A stretch of DNA of 8,344 bases from assembly GCA_024400715.1 (NCBI GenBank), contig JAKSMH010000029.1, forward strand, positions 1 to 8,344. Direction: 5' to 3'. The notes below the pieces were generated by a model that saw only the letters and a program-made list of their open reading frames with translations, was not told the origin of the DNA and did not search any database. A program made the position numbers and the translations under genes. The stretch comes from Bacteroidales bacterium. GTDB lineage: Bacteria; Bacteroidota; Bacteroidia; Bacteroidales; WCHB1-69. This document shows positions 1-7,362 of the stretch, in pieces; positions within the stretch are counted from its first letter, which is position 1, and each line of letters begins with the position of its first letter.

Positions 1-2307
1 AGGAGTGGCTGCCAAAGATGGATTGGCAATTTTGAAAGTAGCGTTAATCGTATGATCGCTTACCACGTCTTCAAAAGTATATTCCAGACGACGTTGTTGT
101 GCTACGCCATCCACTGTAAGCACGTCAACGGTATAACCTGTTTCAGGAGTCAGTGTGAAAGTCTGCGTTCCATGGAGAGGAACGACCACATTTCCTTCTG
201 GCGTGATTTGGCCGTGTTCTCCCGCGGAAGCCACAATTTGGAAATCGCTAACCATTTGGCCTGCAACTTCAATATCGTCAATAAGCAAACCCGAACCGTT
301 GGAGCCAGAAGCTTCAAAAGCAATTTGATAATTGGCCGTTGGGTTAGGCAGGGATATTGTCTTTTGCGCCCATTCGTTACTTGGCGTATTATAGGTTTCC
401 AACAAAGTCCAATCCGCTGTTGGGGAAGTTCTATAATAAACTTTTAGCGTATAGTTAGCACTACCCTGCTGTGCATACCAAAATGACAACGTAGGATTCG
501 TGAGGAAAGTAAAATCGAAGTTGGGCATAACCAACTTTGTTGTTCCATTGGTCACATAATAGTACGAAGCATTTTTCTCTCCGGAGTGAGCCGTGGGAAT
601 CGAACCGCTATTATTTCCGTGTGCGGTTTTCCAGACAAACGTGTTATTCACGAATTCGTTATAACAGTACAACGGAATATATTGTGATTCAAAAGACTCT
701 CTCCAAGGGAAAGTGTCGATTGTTGTCAAACCGCGAACCACTTGGAATTGTAAGCTATCACCCATATTGGTAATATTGCTGATACGCACATTATTGACAT
801 AATCTCCGTTGGTGAAGAATGGGAACGGATTAGAATACTTGCTAAACTCATTCATTCCATAGCCACCAAAAACAGATTGTTGCATAACACCGTATGTTGG
901 TTCGTACGGATTTTCCGTGGAAGGTTGTCCATTTTTACGGAAAGCATACACTTCTGGAAAAATTTCTTCAAAATCCACGCCCGCATTGCCTTCCCATTCG
1001 TCGTTAATACGATAGATAACCGCACCGGTACCATAGACCTGGCTATCAAAGAAATAATTAGTATTACGATATTCCAATATTAGGTATTCATTGGGGCGGA
1101 AAGGATCGTTCAATGGAATTTTATAGGCACTGTTCTTTGAAGTGGCCACTGGATAAATGGTATAGAGACCGTTTGTGTCGGCACTTGGAATTTCGTCAAT
1201 CCAATGACCATATCTATATTTCATATAAGCACCCATATTCTGTGGTGGAGTTGAGTTTTGTTCCATTAAATCCCACGAACCCACAAAGGTATGGTCATTG
1301 CCACCAATTTCGTAGCCATATAAATCCGGAGCACTAAGCGAGTGGAACATCTCGTGGCACAAGGTACTGGTTGAAAAATAGTAACTATTTCGCGCCAGCT
1401 GGAAATTATAATCATAAACTCGTTTTCCACGAATATAAATTGTCCGATCCCACAATGATGTTCTATGCGGCCAGAGCAATTCACTCCAACCTTCCACATC
1501 ACTATTGATAACAAAGACCATATTATCCACACATCCGTCGTTATTGTAGTCTAAATCCAAACCCTGAGGAACCATAAACTGCATAAAACGGACAGCGCTA
1601 TCCACCAGATCTGCTTCTCGTTGATGACGTTCCCATTCGTCTGCATATCCCCATATTGGATCATGCTGAATAGTTCTATAATATCCCTTAGGGTGAATAT
1701 CGTGGTACGAAAGAATTATATCACCATTAGGAGCCGGATAAAAGTGTGATTGAATGGTGAACTGGTTATAGGAAGCATGCTGAAAATAATTCTTCATTGA
1801 CGAAGAATTTTCAGAAGTCGTATCATTAAACATATTTTCCACAGTCGTAAAATTGTCAATGAAATTGGTATCATCGGCAAAACTGATAAAGACTACGAGA
1901 TTGTTCATTCGGCCGTGGTTCATTGTACGAGTCGGGGCAGGTGCATTCTCACGGATTCTTCTTTCGTTAGCCAAACGGCGAGCCATAATTTTGTTGGCAT
2001 TGCCCAAAAATCCGGGGGTAAGCGCGGCTTTTGTCCTCGGATTGGTTTGTCCAACGATAAATTCAGAAGGAACGATTTCGTCACCTTGTTTCACAGCATA
2101 GGTATAGTACCTCGTTTCGGGATTAATGATAATAGTATAACCATCGGCATCGTGGTAATAATTAAAATATTCATCCCCACTGACAAAGCAATGGATTACC
2201 TCACCGTTAGGCTGGGTAATTGTACAAGGCACATTCTTTAGTGGTGCAGCCAAAATACTGCTTGTCATCAAAATGACAAGCAGTATGGTAGAAAATATGT
2301 TTTTCAT
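1..2307 (-). CDS. Secreted M6-family metalloprotease, C-terminus cut off by the window edge
   Basis: A zinc endopeptidase of the M6 (immune inhibitor A-like) family, exported and likely to act outside the cell on proteins. I translated the minus strand from the ATG at 2307: 769 codons are open to base 1 with no stop, so the 3' end is missing. Residues 1-20 form a signal peptide (MKN start, Leu/Ile core, SILA cleavage context). Residues 21 to about 125 resemble the M6 propeptide (QPNGE, GDEYF, DGYTI). The catalytic domain follows: an Asp-rich calcium-type loop (DYNNDGCVD, 253-261), WPHR (279-282), the zinc site HEMFHSLSAPD (His318, Glu319, His322, Asp328) and a Met-turn-like SWDLM (344-348). 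The usual Gly of HExxHxxGxxD is Ser325. Residues about 530-687 look like a cleaved-adhesin/jelly-roll module (FPWRESFE to IDDIEV). Residues about 689-760 form an InlB-type repeat (GEHGQITPEG, TGYTVD, ATF). Such modules usually precede a type IX secretion signal, which would lie outside the window. The gene follows tnaA by 15 bases. Confidence 0.9.
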   Translation of the reverse strand, partial: MKNIFSTILLVILMTSSILAAPLKNVPCTITQPNGEVIHCFVSGDEYFNYYHDADGYTIIINPETRYYTYAVKQGDEIVPSEFIVGQTNPRTKAALTPGFLGNANKIMARRLANERRIRENAPAPTRTMNHGRMNNLVVFISFADDTNFIDNFTTVENMFNDTTSENSSSMKNYFQHASYNQFTIQSHFYPAPNGDIILSYHDIHPKGYYRTIQHDPIWGYADEWERHQREADLVDSAVRFMQFMVPQGLDLDYNNDGCVDNMVFVINSDVEGWSELLWPHRTSLWDRTIYIRGKRVYDYNFQLARNSYYFSTSTLCHEMFHSLSAPDLYGYEIGGNDHTFVGSWDLMEQNSTPPQNMGAYMKYRYGHWIDEIPSADTNGLYTIYPVATSKNSAYKIPLNDPFRPNEYLILEYRNTNYFFDSQVYGTGAVIYRINDEWEGNAGVDFEEIFPEVYAFRKNGQPSTENPYEPTYGVMQQSVFGGYGMNEFSKYSNPFPFFTNGDYVNNVRISNITNMGDSLQFQVVRGLTTIDTFPWRESFESQYIPLYCYNEFVNNTFVWKTAHGNNSGSIPTAHSGEKNASYYYVTNGTTKLVMPNFDFTFLTNPTLSFWYAQQGSANYTLKVYYRTSPTADWTLLETYNTPSNEWAQKTISLPNPTANYQIAFEASGSNGSGLLIDDIEVAGQMVSDFQIVASAGEHGQITPEGNVVVPLHGTQTFTLTPETGYTVDVLTVDGVAQQRRLEYTFEDVVSDHTINATFKIANPSLAATP

Positions 2308-2322
2308 CTTAGGAACAATAAA

Positions 2323-3699
2323 TTATTTTAATCTTTTTAATTTAACGGTGAAATGTCTCATCAATTCAGCTTCCCAGGTGATTTCCAAACCACGGGTGAT
2401 GGTTTCTCTTCTGTCGTAAACATTCTTCAATGCGGCAGCGATAACATCCATGTGGTTGTTGGTGTAAACTCTTCTTGGAATGCACAGACGAACGAAATCG
2501 AGACCTCCAAAACGGTTTTCACGAGTTACAGGGTCACGGTCAGCCAAGATGTAACCGATTTCGCAAGCACGGATACCTGCTTCAAGGTACAATTCGCAAG
2601 TCAAGGTTTGAGCAGGAAATTCTTCCTTTGGAACGTGAGTCAACACTTTGTCGGCATCCACGAAAATGGCGTGACCACCGGCGGGACGTTGGTAAGGAAT
2701 GCCATATTCATCCAATTTCTTGGCCAAATACTGAACTTGTTGAATACGTGTATCCAGCATATCGAATTCTGTATTTTCATCCAAACCCACTGCCAAAGCA
2801 GCCATATCACGGCCATTCATACCACCGTAAGTCAAGAAACCTTCGAAAGGAATACAGAATCTCTTGGCACCTTCGTACCAATCTTCCTTGTTGGTAGCGA
2901 TGAAACCGCCCATATTCACCAAACCATCCTTTTTAGCGGACATCGTCATAGAATCAACGTATGAGAACATTTCCTTGGCGATTTCCTTGATCGTCTTATT
3001 TTCGTAACCTTTTTCACGAGTTTTGATGAAATAAGCATTTTCGGCAAAACGGGCAGAGTCCATATTTACTGGAACGCCGTACTTGTGGCAAAGGGCGCAA
3101 GTATCCTTAATATTTTGCATACTTACGGGCTGTCCTCCTACCGTGTTATTGGTAACAGTCAACACCATAAAAGGAACATTACCTTGATTTTCCTTCAAAA
3201 CCTTTTCCAGTTTTTCCAAAGAGACATTACCCTTGAAAGGAACTTCCAATTGGGTATCCTTTGCCTCGTCGGTTGTTACGTCGATAGCGAAAGCCTTACG
3301 TGATTCGATGTGGCCCTTTGTTGTATCGAAGTGGGCATTGCCGGGAACCACATTGCCTGGTTTTACCAAATAGGAAAACAATACGTTTTCAGCGGCACGG
3401 CCTTGGTGGGTAGGAATTACATAATCGAAACCCGTGATTCTGGTCACCGTATCCTTAAATTCGAAGAATGATCTTGAACCTGAATAACTTTCGTCTCCCA
3501 ACATCATAGCAGCCCATTGACGATCACTCATAGAACCTGGTCCAGAGTCGGTATTCAAGTCAATGTAAACCTGTTCTGACTTCAACATAAAAATGTTATT
3601 GTGAGCTTCTTCAAGCCATTTTTCACGTTCTTCACGTGTGGATTTCTTGATGGGTTCAACCATCTTGATTTTCCAAGATTCTGCAAATGGTAATTTCAT
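2323..3699 (-). CDS. tnaA: Tryptophanase (tryptophan indole-lyase, EC 4.1.99.1)
   Basis: A cytoplasmic PLP enzyme that cleaves L-tryptophan to indole, pyruvate and ammonia. The 458 residues fit the family (E. coli 471). Visible landmarks are Tyr72 in DESYSGSRS, Arg101 in THQGR, Asn185 in NNTVGGQP, Asp214 and Arg217 in MDSARFAENAYF, the PLP Lys in SAKKD (Lys257 by alignment), Arg404 and His449 in RHFTVKL. The near relative tyrosine phenol-lyase is excluded by two substrate-specifying positions. Asp125 (FDTTKGH) stands where phenol-lyase has Thr. Ile381 (CEIG) stands where it has the phenol-binding Arg (MERG). The start at 3699 aligns with the family N-terminus (PFAESWKIK against PEPFRIR). The gene begins 11 bases after the MORN lipoprotein gene, and an M6 protease gene follows 15 bases after its stop. 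There is no room for a TnaC-type leader peptide and no adjacent tryptophan permease, so control must differ from that of E. coli. The family call is very secure; sharing a transcript with recQ is inferred. Confidence 0.97.
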   Translation of the reverse strand: MKLPFAESWKIKMVEPIKKSTREEREKWLEEAHNNIFMLKSEQVYIDLNTDSGPGSMSDRQWAAMMLGDESYSGSRSFFEFKDTVTRITGFDYVIPTHQGRAAENVLFSYLVKPGNVVPGNAHFDTTKGHIESRKAFAIDVTTDEAKDTQLEVPFKGNVSLEKLEKVLKENQGNVPFMVLTVTNNTVGGQPVSMQNIKDTCALCHKYGVPVNMDSARFAENAYFIKTREKGYENKTIKEIAKEMFSYVDSMTMSAKKDGLVNMGGFIATNKEDWYEGAKRFCIPFEGFLTYGGMNGRDMAALAVGLDENTEFDMLDTRIQQVQYLAKKLDEYGIPYQRPAGGHAIFVDADKVLTHVPKEEFPAQTLTCELYLEAGIRACEIGYILADRDPVTRENRFGGLDFVRLCIPRRVYTNNHMDVIAAALKNVYDRRETITRGLEITWEAELMRHFTVKLKRLK

Positions 3700-3710
3700 A
3701 GTATTAAATT

Positions 3711-4307
3711 TTAGTTGTTATTATTTTGATTTTTTTTCACTAATTCCGTTTTGATCAATTGACCATTATCATTAAAGAAATACTTATAAATAAGCTTACC
3801 TCCTTCATCAAAGAATTTCCATTCTCCGATTTTCAATCCGTGACGATAATTGCCGACATAGTACAAATAACCGTTGTCGTAATAAACCTTGTACAAACCT
3901 TCTTCCTTACCATCTACATAATGTGCTTCGGTACATAAATTTCCGTTTTTATGGTAGGCGAACCAGTCCCCGTCACGCTTGGTTTGATCTACAATATTTC
4001 CTTCCGTATATTTATAATGTGTACTATCATAATAATATACTTCGCGATATTTTTCGTCGGTCAATTGGCCATTCTCGTCCACTTTATAGAAGCACACAAT
4101 GCGAGATTGCTTATCCGCGTAGGTTTGTTCGACCTTCTTGCCTGATAGCGTATCATTGTTATCGATTTTTCCCGCACCAATGGTCGCCTCGTTCAATTCC
4201 ACGCACTCCACACTATCGACCGTTTGTTCTTCCTTGGACTTAGGCTTACACGACATCATTCCCGTCAGGAACAACAAGACCACCGTTATGCACAACAGTT
4301 TTTTCAT
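3711..4307 (-). CDS. Small MORN-repeat (YwqK-like) lipoprotein
   Basis: A 198-residue protein of unknown job. The N-terminus (MKKLL, hydrophobic core, TGMMSC) looks like a type II signal peptide with the lipid-carrying Cys at residue 20; Met at -3 is not the classical lipobox residue. A charged linker rich in Lys and Glu follows. From about residue 111 to 185 there are roughly three repeats of about 23 residues with the pattern G-x-W/L-x-x-Y/F-x-x-x-G-x-L, for example DGDWFAYHKNGNL, EGLYKVYYDNGYL and IGEWKFFDEGGKL. This is the MORN_2/YwqK type, often labelled an antitoxin component on weak grounds. No partner toxin gene lies beside it, so I would not call it an antitoxin. The C-terminus is Asn-rich. 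Its start is 2 bases after the stop of the OmpH-like gene and tnaA follows after 11 bases, so it is probably cotranscribed. It is likely anchored in the envelope, perhaps facing the periplasm. Confidence 0.85.
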   Translation of the reverse strand: MKKLLCITVVLLFLTGMMSCKPKSKEEQTVDSVECVELNEATIGAGKIDNNDTLSGKKVEQTYADKQSRIVCFYKVDENGQLTDEKYREVYYYDSTHYKYTEGNIVDQTKRDGDWFAYHKNGNLCTEAHYVDGKEEGLYKVYYDNGYLYYVGNYRHGLKIGEWKFFDEGGKLIYKYFFNDNGQLIKTELVKKNQNNNN

Positions 4308-4309
4308 AC

Positions 4310-4987
4310 TTATTTTTTCTTTTTAGAAAAAGGTTCATTTAAAATATCCAGCACTTCATTGGTAATATCCTTTGTCGGATCGGCATCCAGCATTTGGCCG
4401 CCATACTGATACGAGAAGATGAAGGATGCGTTTCTCTCGGCATTCACGCGTTGGGTGGCCGCGATGACCGAATCGGCGATTTGCTTCAAAGCCGCCGCCT
4501 GACGTGCTTCCAAGCTGCTCATTACCTGATTGTAATCGGCCTGAAGTGCCTCACTTTCGGCCATCAGCTGTTGCTGCGCATTTTCCACCTGAACCTGGGT
4601 CAAGATACCCGATTGGTAATTTTGCTGGAACTGGGCATATTTTCTTTCCAAGGCACTTTGTCTATTCTTGAAAAGGGCTTCCTGCTTGGCCATCTCAGTT
4701 TCAATATCATCGGTAAGAACATTGACCAATTCATATTGTGAATTAATCTTATCAATATTGATGTACACGATTTCTCCTGAACGGGTTTCCGTGTTGACTA
4801 CCGGCGTTGAACGATGACTTGCGGTTTTCGGGAAAAAGAAATACAGGATATACAATCCGATTACCGCCAATACCAATACGATTTCAACAATCCATTTCGC
4901 GATACAGCAAGAGCACTTTTTCTTTTTGCAAGTTTCTGGATTAGACTCTTGGGAAACTTCAGCTACATTTTCTTCAAATTCACTCAT
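4310..4987 (-). CDS. Membrane-anchored OmpH/Skp-family protein
   Basis: Probably a periplasmic coiled-coil protein of the Skp/OmpH chaperone family, which holds unfolded outer-membrane proteins; the exact client is unknown. I chose the ATG at 4987 (MSEFEEN, 225 residues) because it follows the recQ stop by 19 AT-rich bases, as is usual in Bacteroidota. An in-frame ATG at 5017 would add 10 residues and overlap recQ by 11 bases. Residues 1-31 are hydrophilic, with Cys20 and a Lys/Cys patch KKKKCSCC (21-28). One transmembrane helix follows (about 32-52), so by the positive-inside rule the N-terminus is cytoplasmic and the rest periplasmic. Residues 71-91 (GEIVYINIDKINSQYELV) match the OmpH entry strand and helix. 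Residues about 92-185 are a Gln/Ala/Glu-rich coiled coil, and the end (FIFSYQYGGQML, DITNEVLDILN) matches the family C-terminus. Unlike E. coli Skp it keeps a membrane anchor instead of a cleaved signal, as many Bacteroidetes homologues do. A Lys-rich tail ends it. Confidence 0.85.
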   Translation of the reverse strand: MSEFEENVAEVSQESNPETCKKKKCSCCIAKWIVEIVLVLAVIGLYILYFFFPKTASHRSTPVVNTETRSGEIVYINIDKINSQYELVNVLTDDIETEMAKQEALFKNRQSALERKYAQFQQNYQSGILTQVQVENAQQQLMAESEALQADYNQVMSSLEARQAAALKQIADSVIAATQRVNAERNASFIFSYQYGGQMLDADPTKDITNEVLDILNEPFSKKKK

Positions 4988-5006
4988 TATTATTAGTTTT
5001 TCGTTA

Positions 5007-7217
5007 TTAATTTCCAACTTCGGACAAATATTTAATTCTCATAATACGCACTTCTTCCATCGAATATTCATCTTCGCCCAATTCTTCAAGGGCATCCTGA
5101 ACGGAATCGGTTTGCGCGTTATTGAAATAGTCCAGTATATCTTCCTGGTGATAAGGGTCTATCACCTCATCAATATAGTAATCGATATGGAGTTTCATAC
5201 CCGAAGCCACGATACTTTCTATTTCCGTCAAAAGTTCGTCCATTTCCATACCCTTGGCCACGGCGATATCCTCAAAAGCGATTCGCTTGTCAATATTTTG
5301 GATGATGTAAACCCTGTTATAGGACTTATTTGCCACCGTCTTGACCACAAAATCCTGCGGACGTTCAATTTCATTGTCTTCCACATAATTTTTAATCAAT
5401 TCGATAAACGGCTTACCGTATTTTTGGGCCTTTCCCGCACCCACGCCAGTGATATGTGTCATCTCTTCCATATTGGTAGGATACTGGATACACATATCCT
5501 CCAGGGACGGATCTTGGAAAATCACATAGGGTGGAAGATTTTCGGCATTGGAGATGGTCTTGCGTAAATCCTTCAGCAAGGCGAAAAGGTTCTTATCAAA
5601 GGCATCGCCCTTAACAGGAACCGGATCGTCCATCATCTCATCGTCATCGTCATCCACTTCGGCATTAACATTCTTCGGTTTGACAATCATAACGGAATAT
5701 GGATTGACCATATATTTTTCACCTTTCTTCGTCACTTTCAGCAAACCGTAATTTTCCACATCTTTCACGACCAGTTCTTCGAAAATAGCCAGACGAACCA
5801 CATTTGCCCAGAATTTCTTGTCATAATCCATACCCTCACCGAACTGTTTCAGCTTTTGGTGTTTGAATTTTTCAACCGAAGTAGTGGCGTCACCCACGAT
5901 AATATCAATAATATGGTCTTCTTTGAATTGTTGTTTCACCGTTTGAACCACCTCCAATGTCAAAACGATTTGATCGGAAGCATTCATCTTAGGCTTGGGA
6001 TGGTTGCAATTATCGCAGTTATGGCAGTTTTCCTCCTCAAATTCCTCTCCAAAATAATGCAGCAGGTGTTTTCTTCGGCAGCTGGTTGATTCGGCGTATG
6101 AAGCCGTTTCGGCTAAAAGCTGCTTTACAATTTCCTGCTCGGCCACGGATTTCTTAGTGGAGAATTTTTCCAGCTTATTCAAATCCTTTGGATCGTAGAA
6201 AGCGATACAAACACCTTCTCCGTCATCACGGCCCGCACGACCGGTCTCCTGATAATAGCCCTCCAAACTCTTGGGCATATCGTAATGGATGACGTAGCGA
6301 ACATCGGGTTTGTCAATCCCCATCCCGAAAGCAATCGTGGCCACGATAACATCTGCCTTTTCCATCAAAAAAGCATCCTGGTTTTCCACACGCGTATGGG
6401 AATCCAAGCCGGCGTGATAAGGCAATGCCTTAATTTGATTGGCCTGTAGAAATTCGGCCAATTCCTCCACTTTCTTACGGCTAAGACAGTAAACGATACC
6501 CGATTTTCCGGGATTATTCTTGATAAATTTTACCAATTCTTTATCAACATCCTTCGTCTTCTCACGAATTTCATAGTAAAGATTCGAACGATTGAAAGAA
6601 GAAATGAAGACTTCGGCCTTATCCATTCCCAAATTCTTCTGAATATCGTTTTGCACCTTTGGGGTGGCCGTTGCCGTCAGGGCAATGACAGGAACTTTTT
6701 TGCCAATAGTATCGATAATGGCTCTGATTCTCCTGTATTCCGGTCTAAAGTCGTGTCCCCATTCTGAAATACAATGGGCCTCGTCAATGGCGTAAAAGGA
6801 AATGTCAATATCCTTGAAGAAATCCACGTTTTCCTCTTTCGTCAGGGATTCCGGTGCCACATACAGCAATTTGGTCTTGCCGGAACGCAAATCGTCCTTT
6901 ACTTCTTTTATTTCCTGTTTTGTCAAAGACGAATTCAAAAAATGGGCGACTCCGATTTCCGTACCCAGATTCCGGATGGCATCCACCTGGTTTTTCATCA
7001 ATGCGATAAGAGGAGAAATAACAATGGCTGTTCCCTCCTTCATCATTGCGGGCAATTGGTAGCACAAGGACTTGCCACCGCCCGTGGGCATTATCACAAA
7101 ACAATCCTTGCCTTTCAAAAGTGTCTTGATAATCTTGAGCTGATTTCCCTTAAAAGTGTCAAAGCCGAAAAATTTCTTCAGCATTTTGGAAATCTCCTTG
7201 TCAGTAAAAGTTGCCAT
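5007..7217 (-). CDS. recQ: ATP-dependent DNA helicase RecQ, long Bacteroidetes form
   Basis: A 3'-5' superfamily 2 DNA helicase acting in recombination and replication-fork repair. Landmarks in the 736 residues: motif 0 around Gln26 (FKGNQ), Walker A MPTGGGKS (43-50), DEAH (145-148), the aromatic-rich loop SEWGHDFRPEY (151-161), TATAT (181-185), AFGMGIDKPDVR (296-307) and QETGRAGRD (323-331). Four zinc ligands, Cys380, Cys398, Cys401 and Cys404, are all present. A winged-helix RQC domain covers about 415-515. A very acidic linker (VDDDDDEMMDD, 521-531) leads to an HRDC domain (about 538-615). The last roughly 120 residues form an extra helical, acidic region resembling the helicase-associated HTH found at the end of many Bacteroidetes RecQ proteins; E. 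coli RecQ (609 residues) lacks it. All catalytic residues are intact, so it should be active. The ATG at 7217 gives the normal family N-terminus and lies about 45-50 bases below a promoter box. It appears to be the first gene of a five-gene run. Confidence 0.98.
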   Translation of the reverse strand: MATFTDKEISKMLKKFFGFDTFKGNQLKIIKTLLKGKDCFVIMPTGGGKSLCYQLPAMMKEGTAIVISPLIALMKNQVDAIRNLGTEIGVAHFLNSSLTKQEIKEVKDDLRSGKTKLLYVAPESLTKEENVDFFKDIDISFYAIDEAHCISEWGHDFRPEYRRIRAIIDTIGKKVPVIALTATATPKVQNDIQKNLGMDKAEVFISSFNRSNLYYEIREKTKDVDKELVKFIKNNPGKSGIVYCLSRKKVEELAEFLQANQIKALPYHAGLDSHTRVENQDAFLMEKADVIVATIAFGMGIDKPDVRYVIHYDMPKSLEGYYQETGRAGRDDGEGVCIAFYDPKDLNKLEKFSTKKSVAEQEIVKQLLAETASYAESTSCRRKHLLHYFGEEFEEENCHNCDNCNHPKPKMNASDQIVLTLEVVQTVKQQFKEDHIIDIIVGDATTSVEKFKHQKLKQFGEGMDYDKKFWANVVRLAIFEELVVKDVENYGLLKVTKKGEKYMVNPYSVMIVKPKNVNAEVDDDDDEMMDDPVPVKGDAFDKNLFALLKDLRKTISNAENLPPYVIFQDPSLEDMCIQYPTNMEEMTHITGVGAGKAQKYGKPFIELIKNYVEDNEIERPQDFVVKTVANKSYNRVYIIQNIDKRIAFEDIAVAKGMEMDELLTEIESIVASGMKLHIDYYIDEVIDPYHQEDILDYFNNAQTDSVQDALEELGEDEYSMEEVRIMRIKYLSEVGN

Positions 7218-7266
7218 TATATGTTAACTTTGAGGTTGCTATTTGTTCTTTTCAAGTATTATTCAA

Positions 7267-7274
7267 CAAAAATA
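7267..7274 (-). promoter_or_regulatory. Probable Bacteroidetes-type -7 promoter box for recQ and following genes
   Basis: On the minus strand this reads TATTTTTG, a full match to the Bacteroidetes primary-sigma -7 consensus TAnnTTTG. Transcription would begin near 7260, leaving a leader of about 43 bases before the recQ ATG. A TTG lies upstream but only 12 bases away, not the usual 19-21, so the -33 element is poor. The surrounding 145-base gap is very AT-rich, which raises the odds of a chance match. Confidence 0.5.
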
Positions 7275-7362
7275 TAAAAAACTTTGCAATAAATATACAT
7301 TTTTCTTCTTTTTTTGCACAGAATTTTATAACATCTTGATTATTAGTAAAATAATTTATTCA

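Noticed and set aside
52..447. Plus-strand open frame of 131 codons, and others up to 2241
   Set aside because: The minus strand is continuously coding for the M6 protease here, with recognisable domains from end to end.
2353..2964. Plus-strand open frame of 203 codons across tnaA
   Set aside because: It lies wholly antisense to a clearly recognised tryptophanase and its translation shows no family motif, so it is a shadow frame.
3711..4307. Antitoxin of a YwqJK-type toxin-antitoxin pair
   Set aside because: Only the repeat type matches; there is a lipoprotein signal and no neighbouring toxin-like gene.
4926..5567. Plus-strand open frame of 213 codons across the recQ 3' end
   Set aside because: It is antisense to the recQ extension and the OmpH-like start; its hydrophobic, His/Phe-rich translation is what the reverse of acidic, Lys/Asn-rich coding sequence gives.
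7339..7355. Inverted repeat after the epimerase stop (ATTATT, 5-base loop, AATAAT) as a terminator
   Set aside because: The stem has only six A-T pairs, no GC and no following T-run, so it would hardly be stable.
7218..7362. Small RNA, leader peptide or riboswitch in the recQ upstream gap
   Set aside because: The 145 bases are almost all A/T with no stable hairpin or short reading frame that I could support; only the promoter box stands out.
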